Assembly: GCA_046331225.1 (NCBI GenBank)
Contig: JAXLRF010000007.1
Coordinates: 62,001 to 126,000, forward strand
Source: VFMC01 sp046331225
Lineage (GTDB): Bacteria > Actinomycetota > Acidimicrobiia > Acidimicrobiales > Ilumatobacteraceae
DNA: 64,000 nucleotides
Direction: 5' to 3'
This document shows, piece by piece, positions 55,174-64,000 of the stretch (position 1 is its first letter; every line of letters begins with the position of its first letter). Under the pieces are notes generated by a model, which was not told where the DNA came from, ran no database searches, and worked only from the letters and a program-made list of their open reading frames with translations. A program made the position numbers and the translations under genes.

Positions 55174-56087
55174 GCGATCGCCTCGCCGAGCTCGCGGATG
55201 CTCGCCTCGGTGATCGGGTCGGCCACCAGGATCAGCTCGTCGGCCCCGGCGTCGGCGAACTCGCGCAGGCGCGACGCGATGACCGACGACGAGCCCGTCA
55301 CCGCGGGTGCCGACGGGTCGTCGGGCCGCTCGCCGCCGTCGCCCTGACGCACCAGCACGCACACGCTGCGCAGCACCGTCGACGGGTCGCGACCCACCTC
55401 GGTCGCGAGCTGCGTCACCCGCTCGCTCAACGCAGCGGCACCCTCGGGTGAGTTGTGCGTCTCGGTGAACCACGTGTTCCACCACTGCGCCGTCGGCAGC
55501 GTGATGCGCAGCACGCGCTCGCCGTTGCTGCCCACCATCAACGGCATCGGCCCGGCGGCCGCCCGGGGCGGGTGCAGCACCGCGTCGCCGGTGCGCCAGA
55601 AGGTGCCCTCCACCGTCGAGCGACCACCGGCCGTGAGCTCGCGGATGATCGTCCACGCCTCCTCGAAGCGGTCGACACGCCGGTCGAACGGGATGCCGAA
55701 CGCATCGAACTCGGTGCGGTTCCAGCCCGCGCCCAGGCCGAGCACGAACCGGCCACCACTCACGTCGTCGACGGTCGACGCCATCTTCGCGATCAGGCCC
55801 GGCGGGTGGAACCCGGCGCACGAGACGAGCGGACCGAGCGCCACCCGCTCGGTCACGGCGGCCAACGCCGACAGCAGTGTGAACGCCTCCCACGGACCCC
55901 GCTCGCCGCCGCGCCCGCCCCGGTACAGCAGGTGGTCGCCCACCCAGATCGAGTCGAAGCCCACCTCCTCCGCGGCGCGGGCCATGCGCAGGTACTCGGG
56001 CCAACGCACGACGCGCTCGACCTCGGGCAGCTGGATGCCGAGCCGGGGACGGCGGGTGCGCGCAGGGGACGACGGCTGGTCGGACAT
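55164..56087 (-). CDS. LLM-class F420-dependent oxidoreductase
   Basis: The 307-residue luciferase-like barrel has LGIQLPEVERVVRWPEYLRM, FDSIWVGDHL, VTERVALGPLVSC, FVLGLGAGWNRTEFDAFGI and a C-terminal GADELILVAD, typical of F420-using LLM enzymes. With cofD and cofE in the window F420 is the likely cofactor, but FMN cannot be excluded. TACGGT (56095-56100) is 7 bases before ATG 56087. The stop lies inside the 11-bp repeat array. Confidence 0.88.
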   Translation of the reverse strand: MSDQPSSPARTRRPRLGIQLPEVERVVRWPEYLRMARAAEEVGFDSIWVGDHLLYRGGRGGERGPWEAFTLLSALAAVTERVALGPLVSCAGFHPPGLIAKMASTVDDVSGGRFVLGLGAGWNRTEFDAFGIPFDRRVDRFEEAWTIIRELTAGGRSTVEGTFWRTGDAVLHPPRAAAGPMPLMVGSNGERVLRITLPTAQWWNTWFTETHNSPEGAAALSERVTQLATEVGRDPSTVLRSVCVLVRQGDGGERPDDPSAPAVTGSSSVIASRLREFADAGADELILVADPITEASIRELGEAIAEV

Positions 56088-56138
56088 GGCGGTCACCGTA
56101 CCGAGCGCGTGGCGCACGAGACGGGTACGTTCGGCGGC

Positions 56139-57215
56139 GTGCCCGGGTCGCGCTCGTTCATCGCCACCGCCGACGACACCACGGGGGCGCTGGAGACCGC
56201 GGCGTCGTGTGCGGATGCCGGGCACTCGGCGGTGGTGGTGCACCACACGCGGGCGGCCGTACACCTCGGTGCGGCGGATCGCGACGCGCACGTGGTGCTG
56301 GTCGATCTGCGCAGCCGGCACCTCGGTGCGCCCGATGCCGCCGCCCGGCTCGGCCAGGTGGCGCGCTCGGTCGGGGCGTTGCAGGCACACAAGATCGACT
56401 CGACGCTGCGGGGCAGTTGGGTGGCCGAGGTCGAGGCGCTCGTCGCCCTCGGACGTGCCGTGTTGCTCGTGCCCGCGTTCCCGCGCGCGGGACGCACGTG
56501 CGTGGGTGGCGTGGTGCACGTCGACGGGGTGCCCGTGCACGAGACCGCCTTCGGCCGCGACCCGCGCAGCCCGGTCACGTCATCACGGCCCGCCGATCGG
56601 CTCCTCGACGCGGTCGAGGTGGGTGACGCCGCGGCCGCAGGGGTGGCGCTCGACGCCGGGGCCCGCGTGGTGGTCGGCGACGCGGCCACCGACTTCGACG
56701 TCCGCTCGTACGTCGATCTGCTCGACGGCCGACCCGACCTGGTGGTGGTGGGGCCGGCAGCCGTGGTGGCCGCGGCCGCCGGACGCGGCGAGGGCGATAC
56801 CTCGCCGAACGACCGCCACGCCGTTCCGGGCGCACGCGCGCTGGTGGTGTCGGCCAGTCGGCATCCCGCGGCGCTCGAGCAGCTCGAGGCGGTGCGGGCC
56901 CGCGGCATCGTCGTGGTGCAACCGCCGGCCGACGCGCGGGTGGAGGACGCCGACCGGGTGCTCGCCGAGCTCGCAGATGCGGCACGTCATGCCCTCGCTG
57001 CGGATCCCGTGGTCGACGTGCTGGTGGTGATCGGCGGCGACACCGCGGCCGCGGTGATCGGCGAGGCCGACGTGACGGTGCACGGCACGCTCGACGTCGG
57101 GGTCGCGTCCGGGACCGTGGTGCTCGACGGCCGCCGGCTGCAGCTGATCACCAAGCCCGGTGGGTTCGGGACGGCAGGTACCGTGACCGGTGTGCTCGAC
57201 CAGGTGATGCGATGA
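56139..57215 (+). CDS. Four-carbon acid sugar kinase (DUF1537 family)
   Basis: The 358-residue protein has the ATADDTTGALETAA and AHKIDSTLRGSWVAEVEAL segments of the N-terminal substrate domain, and IGGDTAAAVIGE with a GGFGTAGTV loop near the C-terminus for nucleotide binding. DUF1537 kinases phosphorylate erythronate, threonate and related acids. The PdxA2-like gene overlaps its stop (ATGA), the arrangement known for D-threonate use. TACGTT (56126-56131) is 7 bases before GTG 56139. Confidence 0.87.
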   Translation: MPGSRSFIATADDTTGALETAASCADAGHSAVVVHHTRAAVHLGAADRDAHVVLVDLRSRHLGAPDAAARLGQVARSVGALQAHKIDSTLRGSWVAEVEALVALGRAVLLVPAFPRAGRTCVGGVVHVDGVPVHETAFGRDPRSPVTSSRPADRLLDAVEVGDAAAAGVALDAGARVVVGDAATDFDVRSYVDLLDGRPDLVVVGPAAVVAAAAGRGEGDTSPNDRHAVPGARALVVSASRHPAALEQLEAVRARGIVVVQPPADARVEDADRVLAELADAARHALAADPVVDVLVVIGGDTAAAVIGEADVTVHGTLDVGVASGTVVLDGRRLQLITKPGGFGTAGTVTGVLDQVMR

Positions 57216-58213
57216 CCGACACGACCTCCCGTCCGGCCCGCTTGCCGCTCGCGATCACGATGGGCGACGCGTCGGGCGTCGGTCCCGAGATCGTGCTGCG
57301 GCGCCACGTGTCGCACGGCCTGGGCGACGCCGTCGTGTACGGCGACGCGGCGATCCTCCGGCACGGGATCGACCTGCTCGGCCTCGACCCGGCGTCGGTC
57401 GAGCTGACGGTGATCGACACGCCGGCAGCACGCCGGCCCGGCGCGCTCAACGTCGTCGACGCCGGTCTGCTCACGGCGGACCAGCACCGGCCGGGCCAGC
57501 TCGATGCCGCCTCCGGCGCGGCCGCTCGCGAGTACGTGCTGGCCGCCACGCGCGGCGCCCTCGACGGGCAGGTCGCAGCGATCGTCACGCTGCCGATGAA
57601 CAAGGAGGCGACCCAGCTGAGCGACCCGGGCTTCGTCGGGCACACCGAGCTGATCGCCGCCACCTGTGGCGTGAGCCGCTACTCGATGATGCTCACGGCG
57701 GGCGACCTGGCCGTCACGCACGTGAGCACCCACGTGTCGCTCACCGAGGCGATCGCCAGCGTGCGCACGGCACGGGTGCGCGAGGTGATCGACCTCACCC
57801 ATGACACGTTGCGCCGGTTCCTCGACGCGCCGCGCATCGCCGTGTGCGGACTCAACCCGCACGCGGGCGAGCACGGGCTGTTCGGCCACGAGGACGCCGA
57901 CCAGATCGTGCCGGCGATCGAGGCCGCTCGCGCCGACGGCATCGACGCCACCGGCCCGCACCCGGCCGACACCGTGTTCCACCAGGCCGTGCATCGCCAA
58001 CGGTTCGACGCGATCGTGTGCATGTACCACGACCAGGGCCACACGCCGATGAAGCTGCTCGCGTTCGAGAGCGGGGTGAACGTCACGATCGGTCTGCCGA
58101 TCGTACGCACCTCGGTCGACCACGGCACCGCGTTCGACATCGCCTGGCAGGGCGTCGCGTTCACCGAGTCGCTGCAGCACGCGATCGACTGGGCCCGCAA
58201 GCTCACCGCCTGA
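57212..58213 (+). CDS. PdxA2-like 4-phosphothreonate dehydrogenase
   Basis: The 333-residue enzyme has ITMGDASGVGPEIVLR, LPMNKEAT, GHTELIA, GLNPHAGEHGLFGHED and MYHDQGHTPMK with the zinc-binding His residues of the PdxA family. Coupled to a DUF1537 kinase it is most likely a 4-phospho-D-threonate (or erythronate) dehydrogenase in sugar-acid breakdown, not the vitamin B6 enzyme. The third enzyme or transporter of such a route is not adjacent. Confidence 0.88.
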   Translation: MTDTTSRPARLPLAITMGDASGVGPEIVLRRHVSHGLGDAVVYGDAAILRHGIDLLGLDPASVELTVIDTPAARRPGALNVVDAGLLTADQHRPGQLDAASGAAAREYVLAATRGALDGQVAAIVTLPMNKEATQLSDPGFVGHTELIAATCGVSRYSMMLTAGDLAVTHVSTHVSLTEAIASVRTARVREVIDLTHDTLRRFLDAPRIAVCGLNPHAGEHGLFGHEDADQIVPAIEAARADGIDATGPHPADTVFHQAVHRQRFDAIVCMYHDQGHTPMKLLAFESGVNVTIGLPIVRTSVDHGTAFDIAWQGVAFTESLQHAIDWARKLTA

Positions 58214-58232
58214 GGCCGAGGATCGGCGGCGA

Positions 58233-60872
58233 TCAGACGAGACGACGCATCGCGGACTCGGCGGGCGCCGAGGCCGTGAGCGTCACGTGCGCGTCGACCA
58301 CCCAGCAACCCGACGCGCTGACGATCGCCGGGTTGATGTCGAGCTCGTCGATCGACGGATGGTCGAACACCAGGTGCGACACGCGCGTGATCGTGTCGAC
58401 CAGCGCGGCCGGATCGAAGCCCGCCGACACGAGCGCGGCGGCCAGCCGGGACGAGTGCACGAGGTTCTCGGCGGCGGCCCGCGACACCGGTGCGAGCCGG
58501 CTCTCCTGATCGCCGATCGCGTCGGCCATGATGCCGCCGAGACCGACGGTGACGACGGCGCCGAGGCGCTCGTCCGAAGTGCACCGGATGCGCACGTCGA
58601 TCCCCGGTGGGGCCATGCGCTGCACGGTGATGCACTCCGCATCGGCACCGAGGCTGGCGCGCATCACGGCCGCTGCGTCGCGCACGGCGTCGCCGTCGGG
58701 CAGGTCGAGGGCGATCCCGGCCTCGGCCGAACGCCCGGCGCGACGCTTGCCGGCCTTGATGCTGACGGGGTAGCCGACCCGGTCGGCGACGGCCACCACC
58801 TCGTCGAGCGAGACCGCGTCGGTGAGCTCGGCACCCGCCACCTGCACCCCGTACGCGCGGAGCATCGCCTCGACGTCGGGGATCGACGCCGTGGTGTGCC
58901 CGTCGGCGACCGCGGCGGCGAGCAGTTCGGTGACCGCCCCACCGTCCACACCCTCGAGATCACCGACCGTGGCCTCGGCCTCGGTGTCGAGCCACCGCCG
59001 GTACTGCACCAGGTGGCCGAGCACCGCCGCGGCCGGCTCGGGGAACGAGAACGACGGCACCGCCGACCCGTCGCACACCGGCCCGTCCTGGCGGCCGAGC
59101 ATCACGGCCACCACCGGCTTGCCGGCGCCGGCGGCCGCGGTGTCGATCGCACGGGCCGGCACACGCGCCGACATGATCGGCGGGGCGAACATCACGAGCA
59201 CGATGTCGATCGCGGGATCGGCCACCGCGGCCGTGACCGCCGGACCGTAGTCGTCGACGTCCGATCGCCAGTCGAGCTCGACCGGCGCGTCGACCACCTC
59301 GAGACCGGCCTGCTGCAGGGCCGCAGCGGCGAGCACACCGGGGCTGCGTGAGTTGCTCAGGATCGCCACCCGAGGGCCGGCCGGCACGGGTTGGCAGGCG
59401 AGCACCCGCGCCGTGTCGAGCATCGCCCGCACCGTCGGCACCTCGATCAGACCGGCCTGCTGGTACAGCGCTGCCGATGCGGTGCCCAACGCCGCAGCAC
59501 CCGTGCGCACCGCCACGATCGGTCGACGGCGCGAGACGCGTCGGGCGATGCGCGCGAACTTGCGCGGGTTGCCGAAGCTCTCGGTGTAGATCGCGATCAC
59601 CCTCGTGCGCTCGTCGTCCTCCCAGAACTGCAGCAGGTCGTTGCCCGACACGTCGCTCTTGTCGCCGAGCGACACGAACCACGAGATGCCCATCGACATC
59701 TGCGTCGCGAGCTGCAGCAGTGACGCGCCGAGCGAGCCCGACTGCAGCGAGATCGCGATGCCGCCCGCCGGCAGCTCGACGGGCACCAGCGCCGCCTGCA
59801 CGCCGACCGAGACCTCGGGCACCTCCGCACCGTCCGCACCGTCCGCACCGTCCGCACCGTCCGCACCTGCGTCGCCGGTGGGTGCCGGCGCCGCCGTGTC
59901 GCCCTTCATGCGGCCCGTCGCGATGCCCATGCTCGCCGGCCCGATGATCCGCATGCCGTAGCGGCGGGCACGGTCGACGATCGCCGTCATGTCGACCCCG
60001 GTGCCGTCGACCGCGGTGAGCACGACCGCACCGCGCACCTTCTTCTCGATGCACTGGTCGATCACCGCCGCCAGCGCCGCGGCAGGGACGGCGATCACCG
60101 CGAGCCACACGTCGTGATCGATGTCGAGCACCGACGCGTAGGCCTGCTCGCCACCCACGGTCGAACGACGCGGGTTGACCGGGAACCGGGGCGACACCGC
60201 GCCGGTCGCGACGCTGCGCCACACCTCGTGACCGATCGAGCCGGGCTCGTCGCTCGCACCGATCACGGCGACCGATCGCGGGAGCAGCAGACGTGCGACC
60301 GCTCGGCTGTCGGCGCGCCGCTCGCGCGACTCGACGGAATCGACGAACTGCTCGGTGTCGGTGAGCGGGAACTCGAGCTCGACCACACCGCTGTCGAAGT
60401 GGCGAGACACCGGCCAGCCCGCACGTGAGAACACGCCGAGCATCGGGCGGTTGTCGGCCAGCACGTCGGCGGTGAACCGGCTGATGCCGTTCGACCGTGC
60501 GATGGCCGCGAGGTGTTCGAGCAGCAACGTGGCGATGCCCTTGTTGCGATGCACGTCGTCGACCATGAACGCGACGTCGGCGTCGTCGCGCCCGGGCCAC
60601 TTCTCGTAGCTCGCCCACGCCGCGAACTCGCCGTGGATCTCGAGCACGAGCGCGACGCGATCGACGAAGTCGACCTCGGTGAAGTGCTGCAGCTCGGCCT
60701 CGGTGAGCGTCGGCTTCGGCGAGAAGAAACGCCGGTACAGGTTCTCGCGGGGTTGGCGCTCGTGGAAGGCCAGCAACGCCGGCGCATCGCTCGGCGACAT
60801 GGCCCGGAGGTAGCCCGACTCGCCGTCGGCCAGCACCACGCTGGTGGCCCAGTCGTCCCGTGTGCGCACCAC
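58233..60872 (-). CDS. Pat-like protein acetyltransferase: GNAT fused to acyl-CoA synthetase-like domains
   Basis: The 879-residue protein has an N-terminal GNAT domain (about 8-180, loop VHRNKGIATLLLEHL), a CoA-binding domain (RSVAVIGASDEPGSIGHEVW), ligase-like domains with SLQSGSLGASLLQLATQM and a C-terminal ATP-grasp (GVQVAGAE, SIKAGKRRAG). The phosphohistidine loop S-H-T-G of true acyl-CoA synthetases is VAVRTGAAALG here, without His, so it probably regulates by lysine acetylation. GTG 60872 is chosen as CAAGCT (60879-60884) is 6 bases upstream; GTG 60869 is the alternative. A GADGADGADGADGAE linker is repeat-encoded. Confidence 0.85.
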   Translation of the reverse strand: MVRTRDDWATSVVLADGESGYLRAMSPSDAPALLAFHERQPRENLYRRFFSPKPTLTEAELQHFTEVDFVDRVALVLEIHGEFAAWASYEKWPGRDDADVAFMVDDVHRNKGIATLLLEHLAAIARSNGISRFTADVLADNRPMLGVFSRAGWPVSRHFDSGVVELEFPLTDTEQFVDSVESRERRADSRAVARLLLPRSVAVIGASDEPGSIGHEVWRSVATGAVSPRFPVNPRRSTVGGEQAYASVLDIDHDVWLAVIAVPAAALAAVIDQCIEKKVRGAVVLTAVDGTGVDMTAIVDRARRYGMRIIGPASMGIATGRMKGDTAAPAPTGDAGADGADGADGADGAEVPEVSVGVQAALVPVELPAGGIAISLQSGSLGASLLQLATQMSMGISWFVSLGDKSDVSGNDLLQFWEDDERTRVIAIYTESFGNPRKFARIARRVSRRRPIVAVRTGAAALGTASAALYQQAGLIEVPTVRAMLDTARVLACQPVPAGPRVAILSNSRSPGVLAAAALQQAGLEVVDAPVELDWRSDVDDYGPAVTAAVADPAIDIVLVMFAPPIMSARVPARAIDTAAAGAGKPVVAVMLGRQDGPVCDGSAVPSFSFPEPAAAVLGHLVQYRRWLDTEAEATVGDLEGVDGGAVTELLAAAVADGHTTASIPDVEAMLRAYGVQVAGAELTDAVSLDEVVAVADRVGYPVSIKAGKRRAGRSAEAGIALDLPDGDAVRDAAAVMRASLGADAECITVQRMAPPGIDVRIRCTSDERLGAVVTVGLGGIMADAIGDQESRLAPVSRAAAENLVHSSRLAAALVSAGFDPAALVDTITRVSHLVFDHPSIDELDINPAIVSASGCWVVDAHVTLTASAPAESAMRRLV
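59825..59866. repeat. In-frame 9-bp minisatellite
   Basis: Four perfect copies of CCGCACCGT and part of a fifth lie inside the Pat-like gene. Each copy adds three residues (Asp-Gly-Ala), so length changes keep the frame and vary a linker between domains. Confidence 0.9.
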
Positions 60873-60964
60873 GCGACGAGCTTGCCACACCCCGCAACGG
60901 GGGAGGCGGCTGCCGATGACCTTCGGCCCTGTCACACCTGTCATACCGCTGGCACGTTGTGCAC

Positions 60965-62362
60965 ATGGTCACGAGCTCCACCGCACGCACGTATCTCAGC
61001 CAGAACGACGCGATCATGTGGACCGTCGAATCCGACCCGCTGCTGCGGTCGACCATCGTGGGTGTGGTGTTGCTCGAGGGCCCGCCCGAGTGGGAACGGT
61101 TGCGTGCTCGGGTCGAGCACGTGGTGCGGATGGTGCCCGAGCTGCGCGAGCGCGTGGTGCCCGTGCCGCTGCACCCGACCACCTGGCGTTGGGAGCCGGA
61201 CCCGGAGTTCGACCTGAGCTACCACGTGCGCCGCGTGGCCGTCCCAGCACCGGGTGCCGTGCAGGACGTGCTCGACCTCGCCCGCACCCAGGCGCAGGCC
61301 GGGTTCGACCGCACGCGTCCGCTGTGGGAGTTCACGCTCGTCGAGGGCCTCGCCGACGGTGGTGCGGCGTTCGTGATGAAGGCGCACCACGTGGTCACCG
61401 ACGGCATCGGTGCCGTGCAGCTGGCGGTGCACCTGTTCGACATGACCGACGTGCCCGTGCAGCCCGTGCGACCCGACCCGAGCGAGGAGCCGGTGAGCGG
61501 AGCCCCCGAGGTGCGCGGGCTCGTCGGCCAGGTGCGCGAGGTCGTCGCGCACGATGTCGACGGGATGATCTCGTTCGCCCGCAAGGCACTGCCGTCGCTC
61601 GTGCCGTCGTTGCTGAAGGCCGCCCGCGATCCGCTGCACGCCGTGGTCGAGACCGTTCGCACGGCCGAGTCGATCGGACGCACCGTGGCGCCGGTGATGC
61701 ACACGCTGTCGCCGATCATGGTCGACCGTCACCGCGAGGGCCGGTTCGAGACGATCGAGGTGGGCCTCGACGACCTGCGCCGCGCCGCCGGCGCGGCCGG
61801 CGGCACGCTGAACGACGGGTTCCTCGCCGGCATCACCGGCGGCCTGCGTCGCTACCACGAGGCCTTCGACGCCGAGGTCGAGGACCTGCGCATCGCGATG
61901 CCGGTGAGCCTGCGCACGTCGGCCGACGACCCCGGCGGCAACCACGTCACCGTGATGCGGTTCCTGGTGCCCGTCGGCGTCGAGGACCCCGACGAGCGCA
62001 TCCGGCGGCTGCACGACATCGGCAAGCGGATCCGCGCGGAGAAGTCGCTCGGGCACACCGAGGCCATCGCCGGCGTGCTCAACCTGATGCCCAACGGCGT
62101 GATCGGCACGATGCTGAAGCACGTCGACTTCCTGGCGAGCAACGTGCCCGGCATCCCGGTGCCACTCGAGCTCGAGGGGCGGCGCGTGCTGCGCTACTTC
62201 CCGTTCGGGCCGTGCGCCGGCTCGTCGATGAACGTGACGCTGATGAGCTACGCGGGCACGTGTTGCATCGGCGTCAACATCGACACCGCGGCCGTCACCG
62301 ACCCCGAGCTGTTCATGCGCTGCCTGCGTGCCGGCTTCGACGAGGTGCTCGCGCTCGGCTGA
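60965..62362 (+). CDS. Wax ester synthase/diacylglycerol O-acyltransferase (WS/DGAT)
   Basis: The 465-residue protein starts YLSQNDAIMWTVESDP and has the active site HHVVTDG (HHxxxDG), LNDGFLAGITGGLRRY, and NVPGIPVPLELEGRRV near the end. It joins acyl-CoA to diacylglycerol or a long-chain alcohol, making storage lipid. The N of LNDG and PLW in RPLWEF are kept. ATG 60965 is used, with a weak CACGTT 6 bases upstream; GTG 60959 is possible. It is divergent from the Pat-like gene. Confidence 0.92.
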   Translation: MVTSSTARTYLSQNDAIMWTVESDPLLRSTIVGVVLLEGPPEWERLRARVEHVVRMVPELRERVVPVPLHPTTWRWEPDPEFDLSYHVRRVAVPAPGAVQDVLDLARTQAQAGFDRTRPLWEFTLVEGLADGGAAFVMKAHHVVTDGIGAVQLAVHLFDMTDVPVQPVRPDPSEEPVSGAPEVRGLVGQVREVVAHDVDGMISFARKALPSLVPSLLKAARDPLHAVVETVRTAESIGRTVAPVMHTLSPIMVDRHREGRFETIEVGLDDLRRAAGAAGGTLNDGFLAGITGGLRRYHEAFDAEVEDLRIAMPVSLRTSADDPGGNHVTVMRFLVPVGVEDPDERIRRLHDIGKRIRAEKSLGHTEAIAGVLNLMPNGVIGTMLKHVDFLASNVPGIPVPLELEGRRVLRYFPFGPCAGSSMNVTLMSYAGTCCIGVNIDTAAVTDPELFMRCLRAGFDEVLALG

Positions 62363-62398
62363 AGGCCGGCGGCCGGACGCGACCTATCGTCGCCGGCC

Positions 62399-63133
62399 AT
62401 GACGCTCGACGATCTGCTCGCCACCGCCAGCCCGCTGCTCCGCGACCACGGGTGGGCGTTCTACTTCACGCCCGAGACCCGAGCCAAGGGTGCCGAACTC
62501 GGCCTCGACGGCTTCCAGTTCTACTTCCTCGGTCGTGGTGGCGTGCTCGGCGACGTCGAGCCCGCCGTGGTGTCGGCAGCGTTCGGGTACTTCAAGCCGT
62601 CGCTCGTCGCGCGCGTGTGGAACGCCGCTCGCGAAAAGGTGTCGCCACGCGACGCCGGCCGCGCGTTCATGGCGTGTTGCGCCGATCACGGGCGGGCCAA
62701 GCTGACAGGGGTGGAAGGTCTGGCCGAGTTCGTCGCCGCCGCCGAACAGGTGAACGTCGCCGCCGATCCCGACGGCCTGGCGCTGTACGCGGCCACGGCC
62801 GCCGAGCCGCTCGCCGACGACCTGCCCGCCCGGGCGATGCAGCTCGTCACGATCCTGCGCGAGCACCGCGGCAGCGCCCACCTGATCGCACTGCGCGCGG
62901 TCGGCCTCGACACCAGGACGGCCCATCACGCGAAGCGACCGAACGACGGCACGACCTTCGGGTGGAGCGAGGACGAGGCACCGGTGATCGACGACGCGGT
63001 GCGGGCCCGGATGGACGAGGCCGAGGCGCTCACCGACCGGATCGTCGCGCCGGCCTACGCGGTGCTCGACGAGGCCGCTCGGCAGGCGTTCGTCACCGGT
63101 CTCCAGCGGTTGTGCGCCGCGCTCGCCGCCTGA
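62399..63133 (+). CDS. SCO6745/SalK-like protein
   Basis: The 244-residue mostly helical protein starts TLDDLLATASPLLRDHGWAF and has YFLGRGGVLGDVEPAVVSAAFGYF, LVTILREHRGSAHLIALRA and a TFGWSEDEA stretch, which match the actinobacterial SCO6745/SalK family. The function of the family is unknown. TATCGT (62385-62390) is 8 bases before the ATG. Confidence 0.82.
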   Translation: MTLDDLLATASPLLRDHGWAFYFTPETRAKGAELGLDGFQFYFLGRGGVLGDVEPAVVSAAFGYFKPSLVARVWNAAREKVSPRDAGRAFMACCADHGRAKLTGVEGLAEFVAAAEQVNVAADPDGLALYAATAAEPLADDLPARAMQLVTILREHRGSAHLIALRAVGLDTRTAHHAKRPNDGTTFGWSEDEAPVIDDAVRARMDEAEALTDRIVAPAYAVLDEAARQAFVTGLQRLCAALAA

Positions 63134-64000
63134 TCACGCCGGGACCGCAGCGGCCCGGGCCGCCTCGATCCGCGCCGTGGTGAGCCGTGAGCGGCCGAAC
63201 ACGAACAACCCGACGTGCACGAGCGCGTCGGCCAGCCACACCGACCGCAGCGCCCAGTCGCGCGACGTGTACCGGTCGACGACGAGCACGATCAGTCCGC
63301 TCAGCGCGGCACCGATCGGCATCATGCCCCAGGCGAAGAACCGATAGACGCTGTTCACCCGGCCGAGCAGGTGCGGCGGGATGATCGACTGGCGCAGGCT
63401 CACGGTGATGACGTTCCACAGCGTGCCGAGCAGCGCGGTGAACGCGAACATGAGCATCACCACGGGCCAGTACGGGAGAGCGAAGATCACCGTCGCCACC
63501 GCGGCCGAGCCACCGAGCGTGATCGCGAGGCACGTGCCGGCGCCGAGGCGTGCCGAGATCGCCGAGGCGAACGTCCCGGCCACGATGCCGCCGAGCGCGA
63601 GGCCGAAACCGAGCACGGTGAACATCACCGGCCCGACGTCGAGCACCTCTTGTGCGAACAGCACCATCGTCGCCCCGCCCAGCATCGAGGCGAGGTTCAT
63701 GAGGCCGAGGATGATCGCCATCGGCCGCAGCAACGAGTGTCCCCACAGCCAGCGGACGCCCTCTTTCAACTCGACCGCCCAGTGCTGGGTGACGTGGTGC
63801 TCGGGCCGCTCGGCACGGAAGATGCCGGGGATCAGCGCGACCAGCGCGGCCGCGGCGAAGAACGAGCCGGCGTCGACGAAGAAGGGCAGCGAGAACGCGG
63901 CGAACAGCAGCAGCGATCCGAGCGGCGGGCCGACGAAGGTGTTGGCGACGCCTTCGGCCGCCCACAGCCGGCCGTTCGCCTGCTCGAGGTGGTCGGTGTG
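63134..64000 (-). CDS. MFS transporter, C-terminal part
   Basis: The frame is open to the window end, giving the last 288 residues of a protein that begins beyond 64000. It includes QANGRLWAAEGVANTFVGPP, then about eight helices with basic short loops and the VNSVYRFFAWGMMPIGAALS segment typical of the MFS_3 (EmrB-unrelated, macrolide-efflux-like) group. It probably exports a small molecule. It converges with the SalK-like gene, its stop coming one base after that gene's. Confidence 0.85.
   Translation of the reverse strand, partial: HTDHLEQANGRLWAAEGVANTFVGPPLGSLLLFAAFSLPFFVDAGSFFAAAALVALIPGIFRAERPEHHVTQHWAVELKEGVRWLWGHSLLRPMAIILGLMNLASMLGGATMVLFAQEVLDVGPVMFTVLGFGLALGGIVAGTFASAISARLGAGTCLAITLGGSAAVATVIFALPYWPVVMLMFAFTALLGTLWNVITVSLRQSIIPPHLLGRVNSVYRFFAWGMMPIGAALSGLIVLVVDRYTSRDWALRSVWLADALVHVGLFVFGRSRLTTARIEAARAAAVPA

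Overview
The window is about 70% GC, densely coded on both strands, and reads as chromosome of an actinobacterium. The best guess is the class Acidimicrobiia (Ilumatobacter-like). This is inferred from the gene families and was not tested by a search. Supporting points are F420 genes (cofD, cofE, an LLM oxidoreductase), menaquinone menB, a group II truncated haemoglobin, DUF3499, and the familiar actinobacterial order sahH - comF - secA - prfB - ftsE - ftsX.

Bases 1-15050 are a cell-envelope polysaccharide region. It holds the end of rfbC, then rfbB and rfbD (dTDP-rhamnose), four GT4 glycosyltransferases, a sugar-1-phosphate nucleotidyltransferase, an epimerase-like protein that has lost its catalytic Tyr/Lys, gmd (GDP-mannose 4,6-dehydratase) and a Wzx-like flippase. 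An acetyltransferase gene flanked by mirror-image repeats, a histidine-rich membrane-anchored protein, an LPXTG surface protein and cofD lie among them.

Bases 15170-23615 encode envelope proteins: a SpoIID-type secreted protein with three surface modules, a small amphipathic protein, a 1,120-residue GT2 membrane protein, a DUF5719-like partner and a membrane-tethered thioredoxin-like protein. Bases 23650-41420 are the conserved housekeeping block: ftsH, DUF3499, a CPBP protease, a GT-C-like membrane protein, phosphomannomutase, a Trm112-like protein, a second surface-module protein, sahH, a YczE-like protein, comF, secA, prfB and ftsEX.

Bases 41440-64000 are more accessory: two enoyl-CoA hydratase-family enzymes (one is menB), two GNATs including a Pat-like fusion, a lone TOPRIM protein, a truncated haemoglobin, an HxlR/SnoaL divergent pair with twin operators, SpoU and kinase-like proteins, cofE, a GDPD lipoprotein, a divergent second FtsH, a TetR regulator, an LLM enzyme, a four-carbon acid-sugar kinase/PdxA2 pair, a wax-ester synthase/DGAT and the end of an MFS transporter.

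Two things stand out beyond gene content. First, about half the genes have a -10-like hexamer (TANNNT-type) 6-10 bases before the start codon and no Shine-Dalgarno sequence, which points to pervasive leaderless transcription and lets several starts be chosen. Second, four intergenic spots carry tandem repeats with 5, 10/15, 11 or 19 bp units, and one gene carries a 9 bp repeat. The most elaborate is a mirrored 19-mer/40-mer structure around the GNAT gene at 2120-3052. No rRNA, convincing tRNA, CRISPR array, transposase or prophage was seen.
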